A DNA stretch of 64,000 bases from Candidatus Cloacimonadota bacterium (GTDB taxonomy: Bacteria > Muiribacteriota > UBA6191), in the NCBI GenBank assembly GCA_002402105.1, contig NVVD01000005.1, positions 144,527 to 208,526 on the forward strand, read 5' to 3'. The notes below the pieces were generated by a model. It did no database searches. It was not told the origin of the DNA and saw nothing but the letters and a program-made list of their open reading frames with translations. Both the position numbers and the translations under genes were made by a program. Below, piece after piece: positions 1 to 7,108 of the stretch. Every line of letters starts with the position of its first letter. Position 1 is the first letter of the stretch.

Positions 1-232
1 CTTTATCTGATCTCTCTAAAAAATTATAAAAATTACTAACAGCATAATCGTAATACTCACCATGTAAGCCCTCATCTAAATCACACATCAATAAATTTAA
101 AATTGCATCTATATCACAAATAGATTCGATTAGTTTTTCTTTTTTATGAGTGTTGTTAAAATTATTTTGACAACACTTTTTATATTTTAAATTACTGCCA
201 CAAGGACAGTTTGAGTTTCTTGGAATATCCAC
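1..232 (-). CDS. SEC-C motif protein, N-terminal part (runs off the window)
   Basis: The reading frame stays open for 77 codons from a GTG at 230-232 to the left edge, so only the N-terminus is seen. The first 22 residues read MDIPRNSNCPCGSNLKYKKC followed by another C, a textbook SEC-C zinc-binding motif (CxCGS...KYKKCC), the zinc tail also found at the end of SecA. Here it stands at the N-terminus and is followed by an acidic helical stretch (about 30-77). In-frame stops lie just upstream, and GTG is the only usual start codon after them. SEC-C modules occur in many small proteins of unknown role, so no function is assigned. Confidence is high for the motif and moderate for the start. Confidence 0.75.
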   Translation of the reverse strand, partial: MDIPRNSNCPCGSNLKYKKCCQNNFNNTHKKEKLIESICDIDAILNLLMCDLDEGLHGEYYDYAVSNFYNFLERSDK

Positions 233-408
233 TTCAAAACCTTCATTATTAAATTATACTCAATTGATGACTATTTTTTCTATTAATTTCAGAATTTAGT
301 TTATTAAAAACTTAATGTATAATTTTAAAATTAATTAGAGCTATCCTACCAATTTAATTAAAAAGAACAAGATTTTTGGATTAAATCCATACAATTTTGG
401 TTATTTTC

Positions 409-438
409 TTGATTTCTTTGTACACCTTTGTATATAAT
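409..438 (+). promoter_or_regulatory. Candidate sigma70-type promoter of the Nudix gene
   Basis: TTGATT (409-414) and TATAAT (433-438) are separated by 18 bases and lie about 85 bases before the Nudix start codon. The match to a housekeeping promoter is good, but AT-rich DNA gives many chance hits. The rest of 233-524 shows no gene. Confidence 0.4.
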
Positions 439-524
439 TCACAACATCTCAGTTTGAATCATTTAATCTAACTGAAAGCGAATTATAGTAACGCAATTTT
501 ATTGCAAATGAGAGTAAGGTAAGT

Positions 525-920
525 ATGTCAGAAGTAATTAGAGTATCTGTTGGAATTATTAGAGATGATAACCGATTTATTCTTGCAAAAAGAGATGAGA
601 CTAGTAAATTAGCAGGTCGATGGGAACTACCAGGTGGAGCTATTCCAGATGGCGTTTCTAATGAAGAATCACTTAAAAACCATTTAGCAAAATCTTATAA
701 CCTTGATGTTGTAATTGGTGACAAATTAGGTACCTCATCTCATGAGTATGATTTTGGAAAAGTTGAAGTAACAGCTTATTTTGTTGAATGTATTTCAACA
801 AAGATTAGATTAGCCAAGCATCTATCTTATCGATGGATTCGGTTTAATATGTTAAAAGATTTTGATATCATTGAATCTGCTTTACCGTTAATCGATACAC
901 TTAAGCAACAAGCAAATTAA
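525..920 (+). CDS. MutT-like Nudix-fold protein with a degenerate Nudix box
   Basis: The 131-residue protein has the size and N-terminal pattern of MutT: strand VSVGIIRDDN, then KRDETSKLAGRWELPGG. The sequence after the Gly-Gly should be the Nudix box (Gx5Ex7REUxEExGU). Aligned from Gly38, the conserved Glu44, Arg52, Glu53, Glu56, Glu57 and Gly59 positions hold Val, Asn, His, Lys, Ser and Asn. The metal-binding catalytic site is therefore missing while the fold markers remain. Known Nudix enzymes hydrolyse nucleoside-diphosphate-linked compounds; this one is more likely a binding or regulatory protein, which is inference. The ATG follows a plausible AAGGTAAGT ribosome site. The gene stands alone between its own promoter and terminator. 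Confidence 0.75.
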   Translation: MSEVIRVSVGIIRDDNRFILAKRDETSKLAGRWELPGGAIPDGVSNEESLKNHLAKSYNLDVVIGDKLGTSSHEYDFGKVEVTAYFVECISTKIRLAKHLSYRWIRFNMLKDFDIIESALPLIDTLKQQAN

Positions 921-955
921 TTACATTTTGTAGTTAGTTTTCTTATATTTTGAAT

Positions 956-992
956 AGCACATTTTTTCTATTAGAAAATTTGTGCTTTTTTA
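956..992 (+). terminator. Rho-independent terminator after the Nudix gene
   Basis: AGCACA (956-961) pairs with TGTGCT (981-986), extended inside by a TTTTCTA/TAGAAAA pairing, and is followed by a run of six T. It closes the Nudix transcription unit. Confidence 0.8.
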
Positions 993-1028
993 ATATACAA
1001 AGATAAAATTTTCACCGATGTATTATCT

Positions 1029-1829
1029 ATGCCCACATACATCTTATTTTTATATTTTATTTTTTTTCAAACCTGTTTTGCTTATGACTATAAAATTATA
1101 AATCCAGACTCTGATTGGATTAAAACAAATAGCTCTGCTAATATTGTTAACTTATTATCACAGCTTAGAAAAACTCCACAAGATAATACCCTGTTACTAC
1201 ACGTAATACACAAGTATCTTAGGCTTAAAAAATATACAAAAGCCCAACGCTATTTAAAAATGGCTAAAGCTAGACAAATAAACTCTCATTATTTACTTTT
1301 GCTTGAAGGTATATACCTCAATAGACAAAGAAAAGTACACCCAAAAGCTCGAAAAACACTCTATAGTGCATTACTTAAGTCTGCTCAAACAGAAAGCATC
1401 TATTATATTGAATATTTAGAATGCCTATATAGAGAGAGCAGAATTAAAAAAGGCATCTACTGGATTAGGCTTGCACTAAAGCTTTTTCCAAGAAATATTG
1501 CTTTATTACAGATGTCTGCTAGGTTTTGGTACTTAAGTGGCCACCACAAAGAAGCAGAAACTACGCTATTAAAAGCATTTAGCTTGAATGATGGTATTGC
1601 TTCAATTAACTTTAATATCTCACTTATATACGCTCATTTAAGACAACATGACGCATGTATAAGATATTTAAAGTTAGCTTCATATGCAGGTTTTTATAAA
1701 AAAAACCTATTAACACTTAATAAAGAGTTTAACTTTTTACACAATCATCCACAGTTTCTATTAGCTTTAGATAAAATTTTATTAAACTTTGTAGATTTTG
1801 AACAAAAGTATCGCTTTAAGAAAATTTAA
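1029..1829 (+). CDS. Exported TPR-repeat protein
   Basis: The 266-residue product starts with a hydrophobic, Phe/Tyr-rich segment (about 4-18) ending in CFA-YD, a likely Sec signal peptide. The rest is helical with TPR-like units (for example LRLKKYTKAQRYLKMAKA, around 65-85, and the pair around 165-225). The C-terminus carries the HPQFLLAL pattern common at the ends of TPR domains. It probably acts in the periplasm as a protein-interaction scaffold. No partner can be named: the gene is isolated, with a terminator before it and a convergent gene ending nine bases after it. No strong ribosome site precedes the ATG. Confidence 0.7.
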   Translation: MPTYILFLYFIFFQTCFAYDYKIINPDSDWIKTNSSANIVNLLSQLRKTPQDNTLLLHVIHKYLRLKKYTKAQRYLKMAKARQINSHYLLLLEGIYLNRQRKVHPKARKTLYSALLKSAQTESIYYIEYLECLYRESRIKKGIYWIRLALKLFPRNIALLQMSARFWYLSGHHKEAETTLLKAFSLNDGIASINFNISLIYAHLRQHDACIRYLKLASYAGFYKKNLLTLNKEFNFLHNHPQFLLALDKILLNFVDFEQKYRFKKI

Positions 1830-1837
1830 GTTTACTC

Positions 1838-2272
1838 CTAAAATAGAGTTAAACCAATCGGCCTTATCAAACAATATTTCACTTCGTTGTTAAAATAATA
1901 CTCTCCACGTCTACCTAAAAAGTTTGGTTCAGTTTTTAAAATATACCTTAACTCTTCACTAGCCTCAATTAAACTTCTTAGCCTAGAGATTGCCGTTTTA
2001 ACTGAAACTTCTTGACTTAAGGGTAGAGAGTTTAAGCACCAAATGGGCTTATATAACTCATTAGCAGTAAATTTTTTAGGAGACTTCATAATTAAAAAAC
2101 AAAGCAATCTACCAAGGACTCTTTTTCTTTTTAAGTTAAGAAGTCCTTTATTTTTTTCTAAAAACTCTAAAGCTTCTAAATCAATGAATATATCAAAATC
2201 TTTTTTTACTTTATGTAAGCCTGAAATATCATCAGTATCATATATTTTTTTATTAGAATATATTTGATACAT
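1838..2272 (-). CDS. OmpR-type winged-helix DNA-binding protein
   Basis: The 144-residue protein has no receiver domain. Residues about 30-130 look like the Trans_reg_C winged helix: a strand (FDIFIDLEALEFL), a helix with KRVLGRLLCFLIMKSPKKFT, an ELYKPIW segment, then a recognition-helix region VSVKTAISRLRSLIE and a final hairpin ending GRRGEYYF. OmpR/PhoB-family domains bind direct repeats in promoters. The start codon overlaps the stop of the upstream gene in a TAATG junction, so the two are translationally coupled. The N-terminal 30 residues are unassigned. Confidence 0.65.
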   Translation of the reverse strand: MYQIYSNKKIYDTDDISGLHKVKKDFDIFIDLEALEFLEKNKGLLNLKRKRVLGRLLCFLIMKSPKKFTANELYKPIWCLNSLPLSQEVSVKTAISRLRSLIEASEELRYILKTEPNFLGRRGEYYFNNEVKYCLIRPIGLTLF

Positions 2273-2595
2273 TAAACTATTTCTGATTGCTTAAGTTCCT
2301 CAATATCAACCTCTAAACATCTTGATATTTTTTGACAAACATAATCTAACTCTCCTTGTTTACAACCAGACTCAATCATTTTTAAAGTTGATCCTTTAAA
2401 ATAGTCTTTTGACATAGTTTCATAAAAAGGCTTTTTATCAAGCAAGGTATCTATCATCACTTTTATGTGGCTTTTCATATCTATATCAAGGGTTTCTTGG
2501 TGCATAACATCTAAACAAGTAGCTAACGGTATAGCAGAGTTAATCATTTGACCAAATTTCTCAAAAAACATTGCCTGTACTTTTAATTTTTTCAT
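2272..2595 (-). CDS. Stand-alone GspF/PilC-type (T2SSF) cytoplasmic domain
   Basis: The 107-residue protein has no membrane segment. From FFEKFGQMINSAIPLATCLD through FYETMSKDYFKGSTLKMIES to QGELDYVCQKISRCLE it follows the helical T2SSF pattern, including the 'mi..G...G.Ld..l..ia...e' core. T2SSF domains occur in pairs in GspF and PilC, inner-membrane platform proteins of type II secretion and type IV pili, where they contact the ATPase. A single soluble copy is unusual. A ribosome site (AAAGGAGAT) precedes the ATG. It forms a two-gene unit with the winged-helix gene. The assignment rests on pattern reading, not an alignment score. Confidence 0.6.
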   Translation of the reverse strand: MKKLKVQAMFFEKFGQMINSAIPLATCLDVMHQETLDIDMKSHIKVMIDTLLDKKPFYETMSKDYFKGSTLKMIESGCKQGELDYVCQKISRCLEVDIEELKQSEIV

Positions 2596-2720
2596 TTTAT
2601 CTCCTTTAATTAATATTGAAATCAGTTTAAAGTACTAAAAAAGTAATGTAAAGTTACATTTACAATACAAAGTAGTTACAAGAGGGTTACAAATAAAGTT
2701 AAATAGTCGAATTACAATAT

Positions 2721-3701
2721 ATGAATCCCAAAAAACCAAAAGAAATACCCTCAAAAATATGGAAACACTTTTTTGAAGTGGATAAAGTAAAAAGTGTTGT
2801 CTCAATTTATAGCTGCTCTCCAGTATTTAAAATCAATTATAATGACACCGACTATGTATTAAAACAAACAAGAAGCCCCATTCAAGATGGACAATCAATC
2901 ATCAAGTGGGCCCAAAGCCTAAACTCTTATATATCTATAGTAACAGCCTCTAATTTTGGTGTTAAAAACCCTATAGAATATGAAGAAGATGTATGGGTTA
3001 TTTACCCTTTTATTTCTGGTGTCAAATACACAGCTACTCATTTACAAATTAAACAAGCAGGAGAGTTATTGGGTAAAATACACGCCTCTAACTTCTACAA
3101 TCATAAATTACCAAAGTTTTCTTTTCCTGATGAAGTTAATTATGATTCTTTTTTAGAAGACTATGAAAATATTAAGATTTCTTTAAAAAAAAATCAACTC
3201 AAACTATCCGACCAATTAGATAAACAGCTATTAAAATCATTTCATCAATTTGAAAGTCTTGTTAAAAAACTAAGCCTATTGGCCAACAATAAATCTGTTC
3301 AATGGGTGAACTGCACTTGGGACTATAAAGCCAATAACTTAATTTATCATAGAAATAAACAACCAACTTTAATAGACCCTGACAATGGTGGCCATATCCC
3401 AAGAATATTTGATCTAGCTCTTTGTGTATTACTCTTTCACAATGAATGCTCAAGCGCCCCCTCTCAATTATTTTCAAAACAACAATGGCAGATTTTTTTT
3501 AACGCATACAAAAAACAAATTACATTGAGTGATATAGAAATATCTTTATGGTTTGATGCCTTAGAGTTTATGTTTTTAGACGAAGCCATCTGGTTATTAG
3601 GAAATGATGATGATGGATGGAAAAACAAACATCAAGGACAGTTTTTATTTCGTTTACTTAATGAGTTTTTAAATCTAAAGGACATTACGTTCGATTACTA
3701 A
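2721..3701 (+). CDS. Aminoglycoside phosphotransferase-like (APH/choline kinase fold) kinase
   Basis: The 326-residue protein shows the order of an APH-fold kinase: an N-lobe with a DYVLKQT lysine strand (about 44-50), a hinge VWVIYPFISG (about 92-101), a LLGKIHAS helix, a catalytic loop and a metal-binding segment LIDPDNGG. In the loop the usual HGDxxxxN appears as TWDYKANN, keeping the Asp and Asn but replacing His with Thr. The later FDLALCVLLFHNE segment is also typical. The family phosphorylates hydroxyl groups of antibiotics, sugars or other small molecules; resistance cannot be inferred from sequence alone. The gene stands alone, facing away from the GspF-domain unit. Confidence 0.7.
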   Translation: MNPKKPKEIPSKIWKHFFEVDKVKSVVSIYSCSPVFKINYNDTDYVLKQTRSPIQDGQSIIKWAQSLNSYISIVTASNFGVKNPIEYEEDVWVIYPFISGVKYTATHLQIKQAGELLGKIHASNFYNHKLPKFSFPDEVNYDSFLEDYENIKISLKKNQLKLSDQLDKQLLKSFHQFESLVKKLSLLANNKSVQWVNCTWDYKANNLIYHRNKQPTLIDPDNGGHIPRIFDLALCVLLFHNECSSAPSQLFSKQQWQIFFNAYKKQITLSDIEISLWFDALEFMFLDEAIWLLGNDDDGWKNKHQGQFLFRLLNEFLNLKDITFDY

Positions 3702-3710
3702 ATCACTTTT

Positions 3711-4186
3711 TTATTTAAAATAAAAGGTTAATAAATTTATATATCTAAAGCCTATTTCATTAGTTAAACTTATAAACTCAATGGATTTTTGCCTTAATAT
3801 ACTAACTAAAGCCTGAAATGATTCTTGGTAATCTAAAACATTTAGAGGAATTGTTAATTTCAAAACAATCAAATGTCTAACTGAGCGAAATTCAAAATGA
3901 AAATAAGAATTATTTTTAGATGACTTTTTTAAAGTTAAAAAAATAGAAACCTCTGAATGATTTTCAGTTTCAAATAACCTTAGAGTTGGTCTTCTCTTTT
4001 TAAATCTGAAAGCATCAAAGTTAATCCATCAAATGCACCAGAAGATATTAATTGTCTTAAAAATGTATGCGATATCATTTGAAAGTCAACTTCTGAAATA
4101 ACCCTTGAGTCGTCTTTAAACTCTATTTGATAACCAAATCTCCTGAAAAAGGACTTGATCAAACTATTGATAGAAAATACTTTCAA
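3711..4186 (-). pseudogene. Split reading frame: frameshifted gene or possible -1 frameshift product
   Basis: One open frame runs from an ATG at 4186 to a stop at 3980-3982 (68 residues). A second, in the -1 frame, is open from 4028 to a stop at 3711-3713 (about 105 codons) and reads like protein, with alternating strands such as SEVSIFLTLKK and HFEFRSVRHLIVLKLTIPL. The 46-base overlap contains T TTA AAA (3998-4004), in register for a -1 slip. Joined, the product is about 160 residues. No family is recognised. The simplest reading is a gene broken by a frameshift; programmed frameshifting is the alternative. Its 5' end overlaps the remnant on the other strand. Confidence 0.4.
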
Positions 4187-4321
4187 GGAGCTTTATTAAA
4201 AGAAAAGAATATTCATCTAATAGGGATAAATTTTGAAGAAAAAGAAAACATTGAAGATGATATTTTAGTTATCAATCCAAGAGATAAAGAAAAATTAAAA
4301 AAGTTTATTAATAGAAAATAA
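4109..4321 (+). pseudogene. C-terminal remnant of a PD-(D/E)XK nuclease-like protein
   Basis: About 65 codons are open here, from a stop at 4106-4108. They encode GLDQTIDRKYFQGALLKEKN followed by IHLIGINFEEKE and IEDDILVI. This matches the C-terminal end of the AAA-ATPase-like/PD-(D/E)XK family (DUF1703 type), where 'AL.QI..K.Y' and 'i.lIGI.F....rni..w' are the last conserved blocks. The N-terminal ATPase and the catalytic D...ExK are absent, and no ribosome site or good start exists. It is most likely the tail of a gene lost by deletion. It overlaps the split gene on the opposite strand. Confidence 0.5.
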
Positions 4322-4338
4322 AAGAGTAAATATGAAAC

Positions 4339-4629
4339 TTACAATAGATTACATCTACTAGAGTTTTGTAAGCTACCATTCCTATTGTAGATGTAATCAA
4401 TTGCACTATTTACTACACCTGATGCACACTTTTTTATTTGTAAGCTCCACACTCGGTATAGACTCTTGGATACAGAAGATTTAGAAAAGACATAAATTAA
4501 TAGGTTTTTACTTTTTGCTCTCGGTGTATTTTCAAAATTTGAGCTGACTAAAGACGCATGGTTTTGTGATACAAAAAAGAGGGCGACTAAAGATAAAACT
4601 ATATGTATGGCTAATCTTTTTAGGTGCAT
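4339..4629 (-). CDS. Small exported protein of unknown function
   Basis: The 96-residue product begins with a clear Sec signal peptide (Lys/Arg at 4-5, hydrophobic 8-20, cleavage likely after NHA at 25). The mature part of about 70 residues has two cysteines (CASG and SRCN), compatible with one disulfide. The last 20 codons contain a 12-base inverted repeat (GATTACATCTAC at 4347-4358 and its complement at 4387-4398, 28-base loop), so the end of the message may fold into a hairpin. No family is recognised. Confidence 0.45.
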   Translation of the reverse strand: MHLKRLAIHIVLSLVALFFVSQNHASLVSSNFENTPRAKSKNLLIYVFSKSSVSKSLYRVWSLQIKKCASGVVNSAIDYIYNRNGSLQNSSRCNLL

Positions 4630-4681
4630 TTATTTATTATGCAATAATTTGTTGTACTTTAACAAATCATTGGCGCTTTAT

Positions 4682-4710
4682 TTGCACTACACTAGCCTTT
4701 AAAATATACT
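4682..4710 (+). promoter_or_regulatory. Candidate sigma70-type promoter
   Basis: TTGCAC (4682-4687) and TATACT (4705-4710) are 17 bases apart and point rightward. An ATG follows at 4719 and the small lipoprotein-like frame at 4744. Confidence 0.4.
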
Positions 4711-4743
4711 AATTAGGTATGAAAAAGCATGGGATAAATCGGC

Positions 4744-4884
4744 TTGATATTCTTGTTTTTACTTTTAGCGTTAGTTGTATTTTGTAATTCAAACTATAAA
4801 GCTACACATATGTCAGGGTTGAAGCCAGAAGTGCATAAACAGTTTATTTTGAAGAAAATCTACTTATTCAAAACTGAAATCTAG
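4744..4884 (+). pseudogene. Short membrane/lipoprotein-like frame, probably decayed
   Basis: A 46-codon frame from a TTG encodes a strongly hydrophobic start (IFLFLLLALVVFCNSN) followed by a basic tail, the shape of a tiny lipoprotein, although VVFC is a poor lipobox. In a second frame an ATG at 4719, right after the promoter, opens MKKHGIN and stops after 22 codons. One inserted or deleted base would join that start to the hydrophobic frame. The 3' end overlaps the XRE gene on the other strand. I read it as a frameshifted small lipoprotein gene, with low confidence. Confidence 0.25.
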
Positions 4885-5070
4885 TAAATCGCCTGGCTTA
4901 CAGTTTAAAACGGTGCATAATTTTTCTAGGGTGCTAATCTTTATGGCCTTCACGCGTCCATTCTTGAGCTTGGATAAGTTTGCTTCAGTAATGTTTACTT
5001 CTTTAGCTAGGTCTTTTAGCCGAATTTTCCGTTGGGCCATTACAACATCTAAATTGAAAATTACTGGCAT
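4864..5070 (-). CDS. Cro/C1-type (XRE, YozG-like) repressor
   Basis: The protein of 68 residues is a single helix-turn-helix domain. RKIRLKDLAKEVNITEANLS covers helices 1-3 and is followed by KLKNGRVKAIKISTLEKLCT and then LNCKPGDLLDF, a signature of small YozG-like regulators. The ATG at 5070 overlaps the upstream stop in a TGATG junction; a GTG three bases earlier is the alternative. It is coupled to the membrane protein gene, an arrangement known for DUF2975 membrane protein/XRE pairs. It probably autoregulates through the palindrome at 5428-5442 (inference). Confidence 0.85.
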   Translation of the reverse strand: MPVIFNLDVVMAQRKIRLKDLAKEVNITEANLSKLKNGRVKAIKISTLEKLCTVLNCKPGDLLDFSFE

Positions 5071-5396
5071 CACACAACCTCGCGCATTTCAAGGATTAAA
5101 AGTCTTACTACTTCCAATACATCGCGTATTCTTAGTGAGAGCCAGCCACCACCTATAAAGATGATTGTATAGATTATGATATGGATACTTTGGGCAAGTG
5201 GCCCATAAAAGGTAAGAAGCGTTCTAAGATTTGAATCATAATCACTAACATGAAATCCCTTTGCGAGAAAGATCATACCGACCAAAAAAATTGATATACC
5301 TATCTCAATAGAAACTGTTCCTACAAACCCAAACCAGTATGCCCCTTTTTCCAGCTGATCCATTTTATTTTCTAAGATAACTTCTTCCTCATTCAT
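5070..5396 (-). CDS. Small three-helix membrane protein paired with the XRE regulator
   Basis: The 108-residue protein has three likely membrane segments (about 19-46, 58-72 and 74-90) after an acidic N-terminus. It resembles the DUF2975 class in its position before a YozG-type regulator and in the LSLRIRDVLEVVRLL helix near the end, but it is shorter than usual and the family match is not certain. Such pairs may form a membrane-sensor/regulator module, which is inference. The gene is the first of its unit. Confidence 0.6.
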   Translation of the reverse strand: MNEEEVILENKMDQLEKGAYWFGFVGTVSIEIGISIFLVGMIFLAKGFHVSDYDSNLRTLLTFYGPLAQSIHIIIYTIIFIGGGWLSLRIRDVLEVVRLLILEMREVV

Positions 5397-5427
5397 AATA
5401 AATCCTCTCTATTTATATACATATATA

Positions 5428-5442
5428 TATCGTACCACGATA
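5428..5442. promoter_or_regulatory. Candidate operator palindrome upstream of the membrane protein/XRE pair
   Basis: TATCGT-ACC-ACGATA is a perfect palindrome with 6-base arms, about 32 bases upstream of the first start codon of the pair. Short palindromes of this size are typical XRE dimer sites, so autoregulation is likely. Confidence 0.4.
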
Positions 5443-5506
5443 AATATAAGACGTAAACAAATAAATATATGTTTTTATGTTAAAAATGGAGAATAGCTAG
5501 CCTGCC

Positions 5507-5709
5507 TTGAACAGAATATATATTGAAATCAAACTCTATTACACTGGAATTAGATTCGTTACTGGTGGGCTTTTCAGAAAATACAGATGTAAGTTCAATA
5601 GATTGATAATTGAAAAATGTATCAGAGTAAACTTGAGTAGAATTATAGAAAATGGATTCTTTACTTCCCCTCCACGGAGTGGTCCTAACGGCTAACTATA
5701 GCTTTTTTT
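5507..5709 (+). other. Non-coding or decayed stretch ending in a plus-strand terminator
   Basis: The gene-free region 5397-5758 contains a rightward frame from a TTG (62 codons) with no ribosome site and no recognisable family. It ends at a hairpin CCAC-GGA-GTGG (5672-5682), then GCTA-ACTA-TAGC plus seven T (5691-5709), a plausible plus-strand terminator. No plus-strand gene precedes it, so either a small RNA or a decayed gene ends here. I see no convincing promoter. Confidence 0.3.
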
Positions 5710-5719
5710 AAAAAAAAAT

Positions 5720-5753
5720 CCCCCCCACAACCTAAAGTTATGAGGGGGTTTTT
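5720..5753. terminator. Bidirectional terminator at the end of the act operon
   Basis: A CCCCC/GGGGG stem, with AAC/GTT pairing inside, is bordered by an A-run on the left and a T-run on the right, so it can work in both directions. On the minus strand it lies immediately after the actF stop codon. Confidence 0.8.
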
Positions 5754-5758
5754 GTAGT

Positions 5759-7108
5759 TTAGTGAGCTCTAAATTCGAGTCCCACCTTTAACCTTGGATC
5801 GTTTAACGGAACCAATTGAGTCGTAGCAGCACCTCTATCAAAGACTGTTATTACAACTCCAGCTGCGAATGCAATAAAACCTAGGTCTAATAAACCAAAG
5901 TTTACATCTAATCTAGCAGCAGGCATAATTGCCCAATACATGTCAAATATTTGAGCTAAAAGTAACCACTTAGCCATAAACATTAATCTGCTTGGTCTAG
6001 TTTTAATATCTCTAGATAGTAGTGCAAAAAATGGTATAACAAAGTGAAATACTAATAAGAATAATGAAAAACACATCCATCCTTTATCAGCTCTTGCTGC
6101 ATACCAAAATGTTTCTTCTGGTAAATTTGCATACCAGATTAAAATAAATTGTGAAAAAGAGATATAAGTCCAAAATACATTGAAAGCAAACATCATTAAA
6201 CCAATACTATAATAAGTATCTTTTTTCATGTCTGGATGTAAAAAACCACCCTCTTTTAATCTAATTGTATAAATTGCAATACAAGAAGATGCAGCTACTA
6301 AACAACCAGAAAAGTAATATAAACCAAACATAGTTGAAAACCAGTGTGGTTCTAAACTCATAATCCAGTCAATAGCAGCCATTGATAAAGTCAAACCAAA
6401 TATAAAAATAAATGGTGCAGACAACGTCGTATTATACATTGTATATTTTTGATCATCATCATGATCTTGAGCTAATGAATTTTTTCTAAAAAACATGATA
6501 GCTGCAATCCAGATTCCAAAAAATATAAAATATCTTAGTACAAAAAAGTTTTTATTTAAATAAGGAGTCTTACCCATGATAATTTTATCTGGTGCATGAT
6601 GAGCTGCCTCTTTTTTATGAGAAGAGTCATCTGACTTATGCTCAGACTTAGCATGAGAGTCTTTAGAAGTATGCTCTGTTTTAGCATGAGCATCTTTTAC
6701 AACATCGTGAGATGTTTTAGTATGTCCATCTACTTTAACTTCATGTACATAATCACTAGCATGAACCCAGTGACTATATAAATGGTCCATTCCACCCACT
6801 AATATTGGTATAGCCAATATAGCAGCAGCAGGAACCATACCTGTTAAAATTTCAGTCACACGTCTAATTGGCACAGACCACTTAGCCCCTACCAAATAAT
6901 CAAGAGCAATAAAAAATAATGCTCCTAGACCTATGCTTAATAAAAACATATACATGATTAAATATCCATGCCAAAATCTTACTATAGATTCTCCCATTAT
7001 TGGAATGACACACATTGCCCCTACAGCCATCAAAACCCCACCAATTAATTTGGCAGATTTATGAGTAGCTGATTTTGAATAATCTTTTAATTGAATTGTA
7101 GAACTCAT
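5759..7108 (-). CDS. actF: Alternative complex III subunit F (ActF), quinol-binding membrane subunit
   Basis: The 449-residue protein has about ten hydrophobic segments and starts a few residues before the first, as ActF does (SIGLGALFFIALDYL near 60-75 and IGLMMFAFNVFWTYISFSQF near 305). ActF belongs to the NrfD-like family with ActC and anchors the complex that oxidises quinol and reduces a cytochrome c or oxidase. Between the third and fourth segments (about 120-185) sits a His/Lys/Asp-rich loop with repeated HAK, SEH and KSDDS units that looks like an insertion and might bind metal. The start overlaps the ActD-ActE stop by four bases. It is the last gene of the operon. Confidence 0.9.
   Translation of the reverse strand: MSSTIQLKDYSKSATHKSAKLIGGVLMAVGAMCVIPIMGESIVRFWHGYLIMYMFLLSIGLGALFFIALDYLVGAKWSVPIRRVTEILTGMVPAAAILAIPILVGGMDHLYSHWVHASDYVHEVKVDGHTKTSHDVVKDAHAKTEHTSKDSHAKSEHKSDDSSHKKEAAHHAPDKIIMGKTPYLNKNFFVLRYFIFFGIWIAAIMFFRKNSLAQDHDDDQKYTMYNTTLSAPFIFIFGLTLSMAAIDWIMSLEPHWFSTMFGLYYFSGCLVAASSCIAIYTIRLKEGGFLHPDMKKDTYYSIGLMMFAFNVFWTYISFSQFILIWYANLPEETFWYAARADKGWMCFSLFLLVFHFVIPFFALLSRDIKTRPSRLMFMAKWLLLAQIFDMYWAIMPAARLDVNFGLLDLGFIAFAAGVVITVFDRGAATTQLVPLNDPRLKVGLEFRAH

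Noticed and set aside
2721..3701. Call as an aminoglycoside-resistance gene
   Set aside because: The kinase fold is clear but the catalytic-loop His is replaced and substrate cannot be inferred; there is no mobile or resistance context.
5507..5695. 62-codon protein ending before the plus-strand terminator
   Set aside because: It has only a TTG start, no ribosome site at useful distance and no family; it is kept only as an uncertain non-coding or decayed stretch.
6580..6780. Tandem DNA repeat or CRISPR-like array in actF
   Set aside because: The repetition is at the protein level (HAK, SEH units) in a His/Lys-rich loop; spacing and sequence are irregular and in frame.
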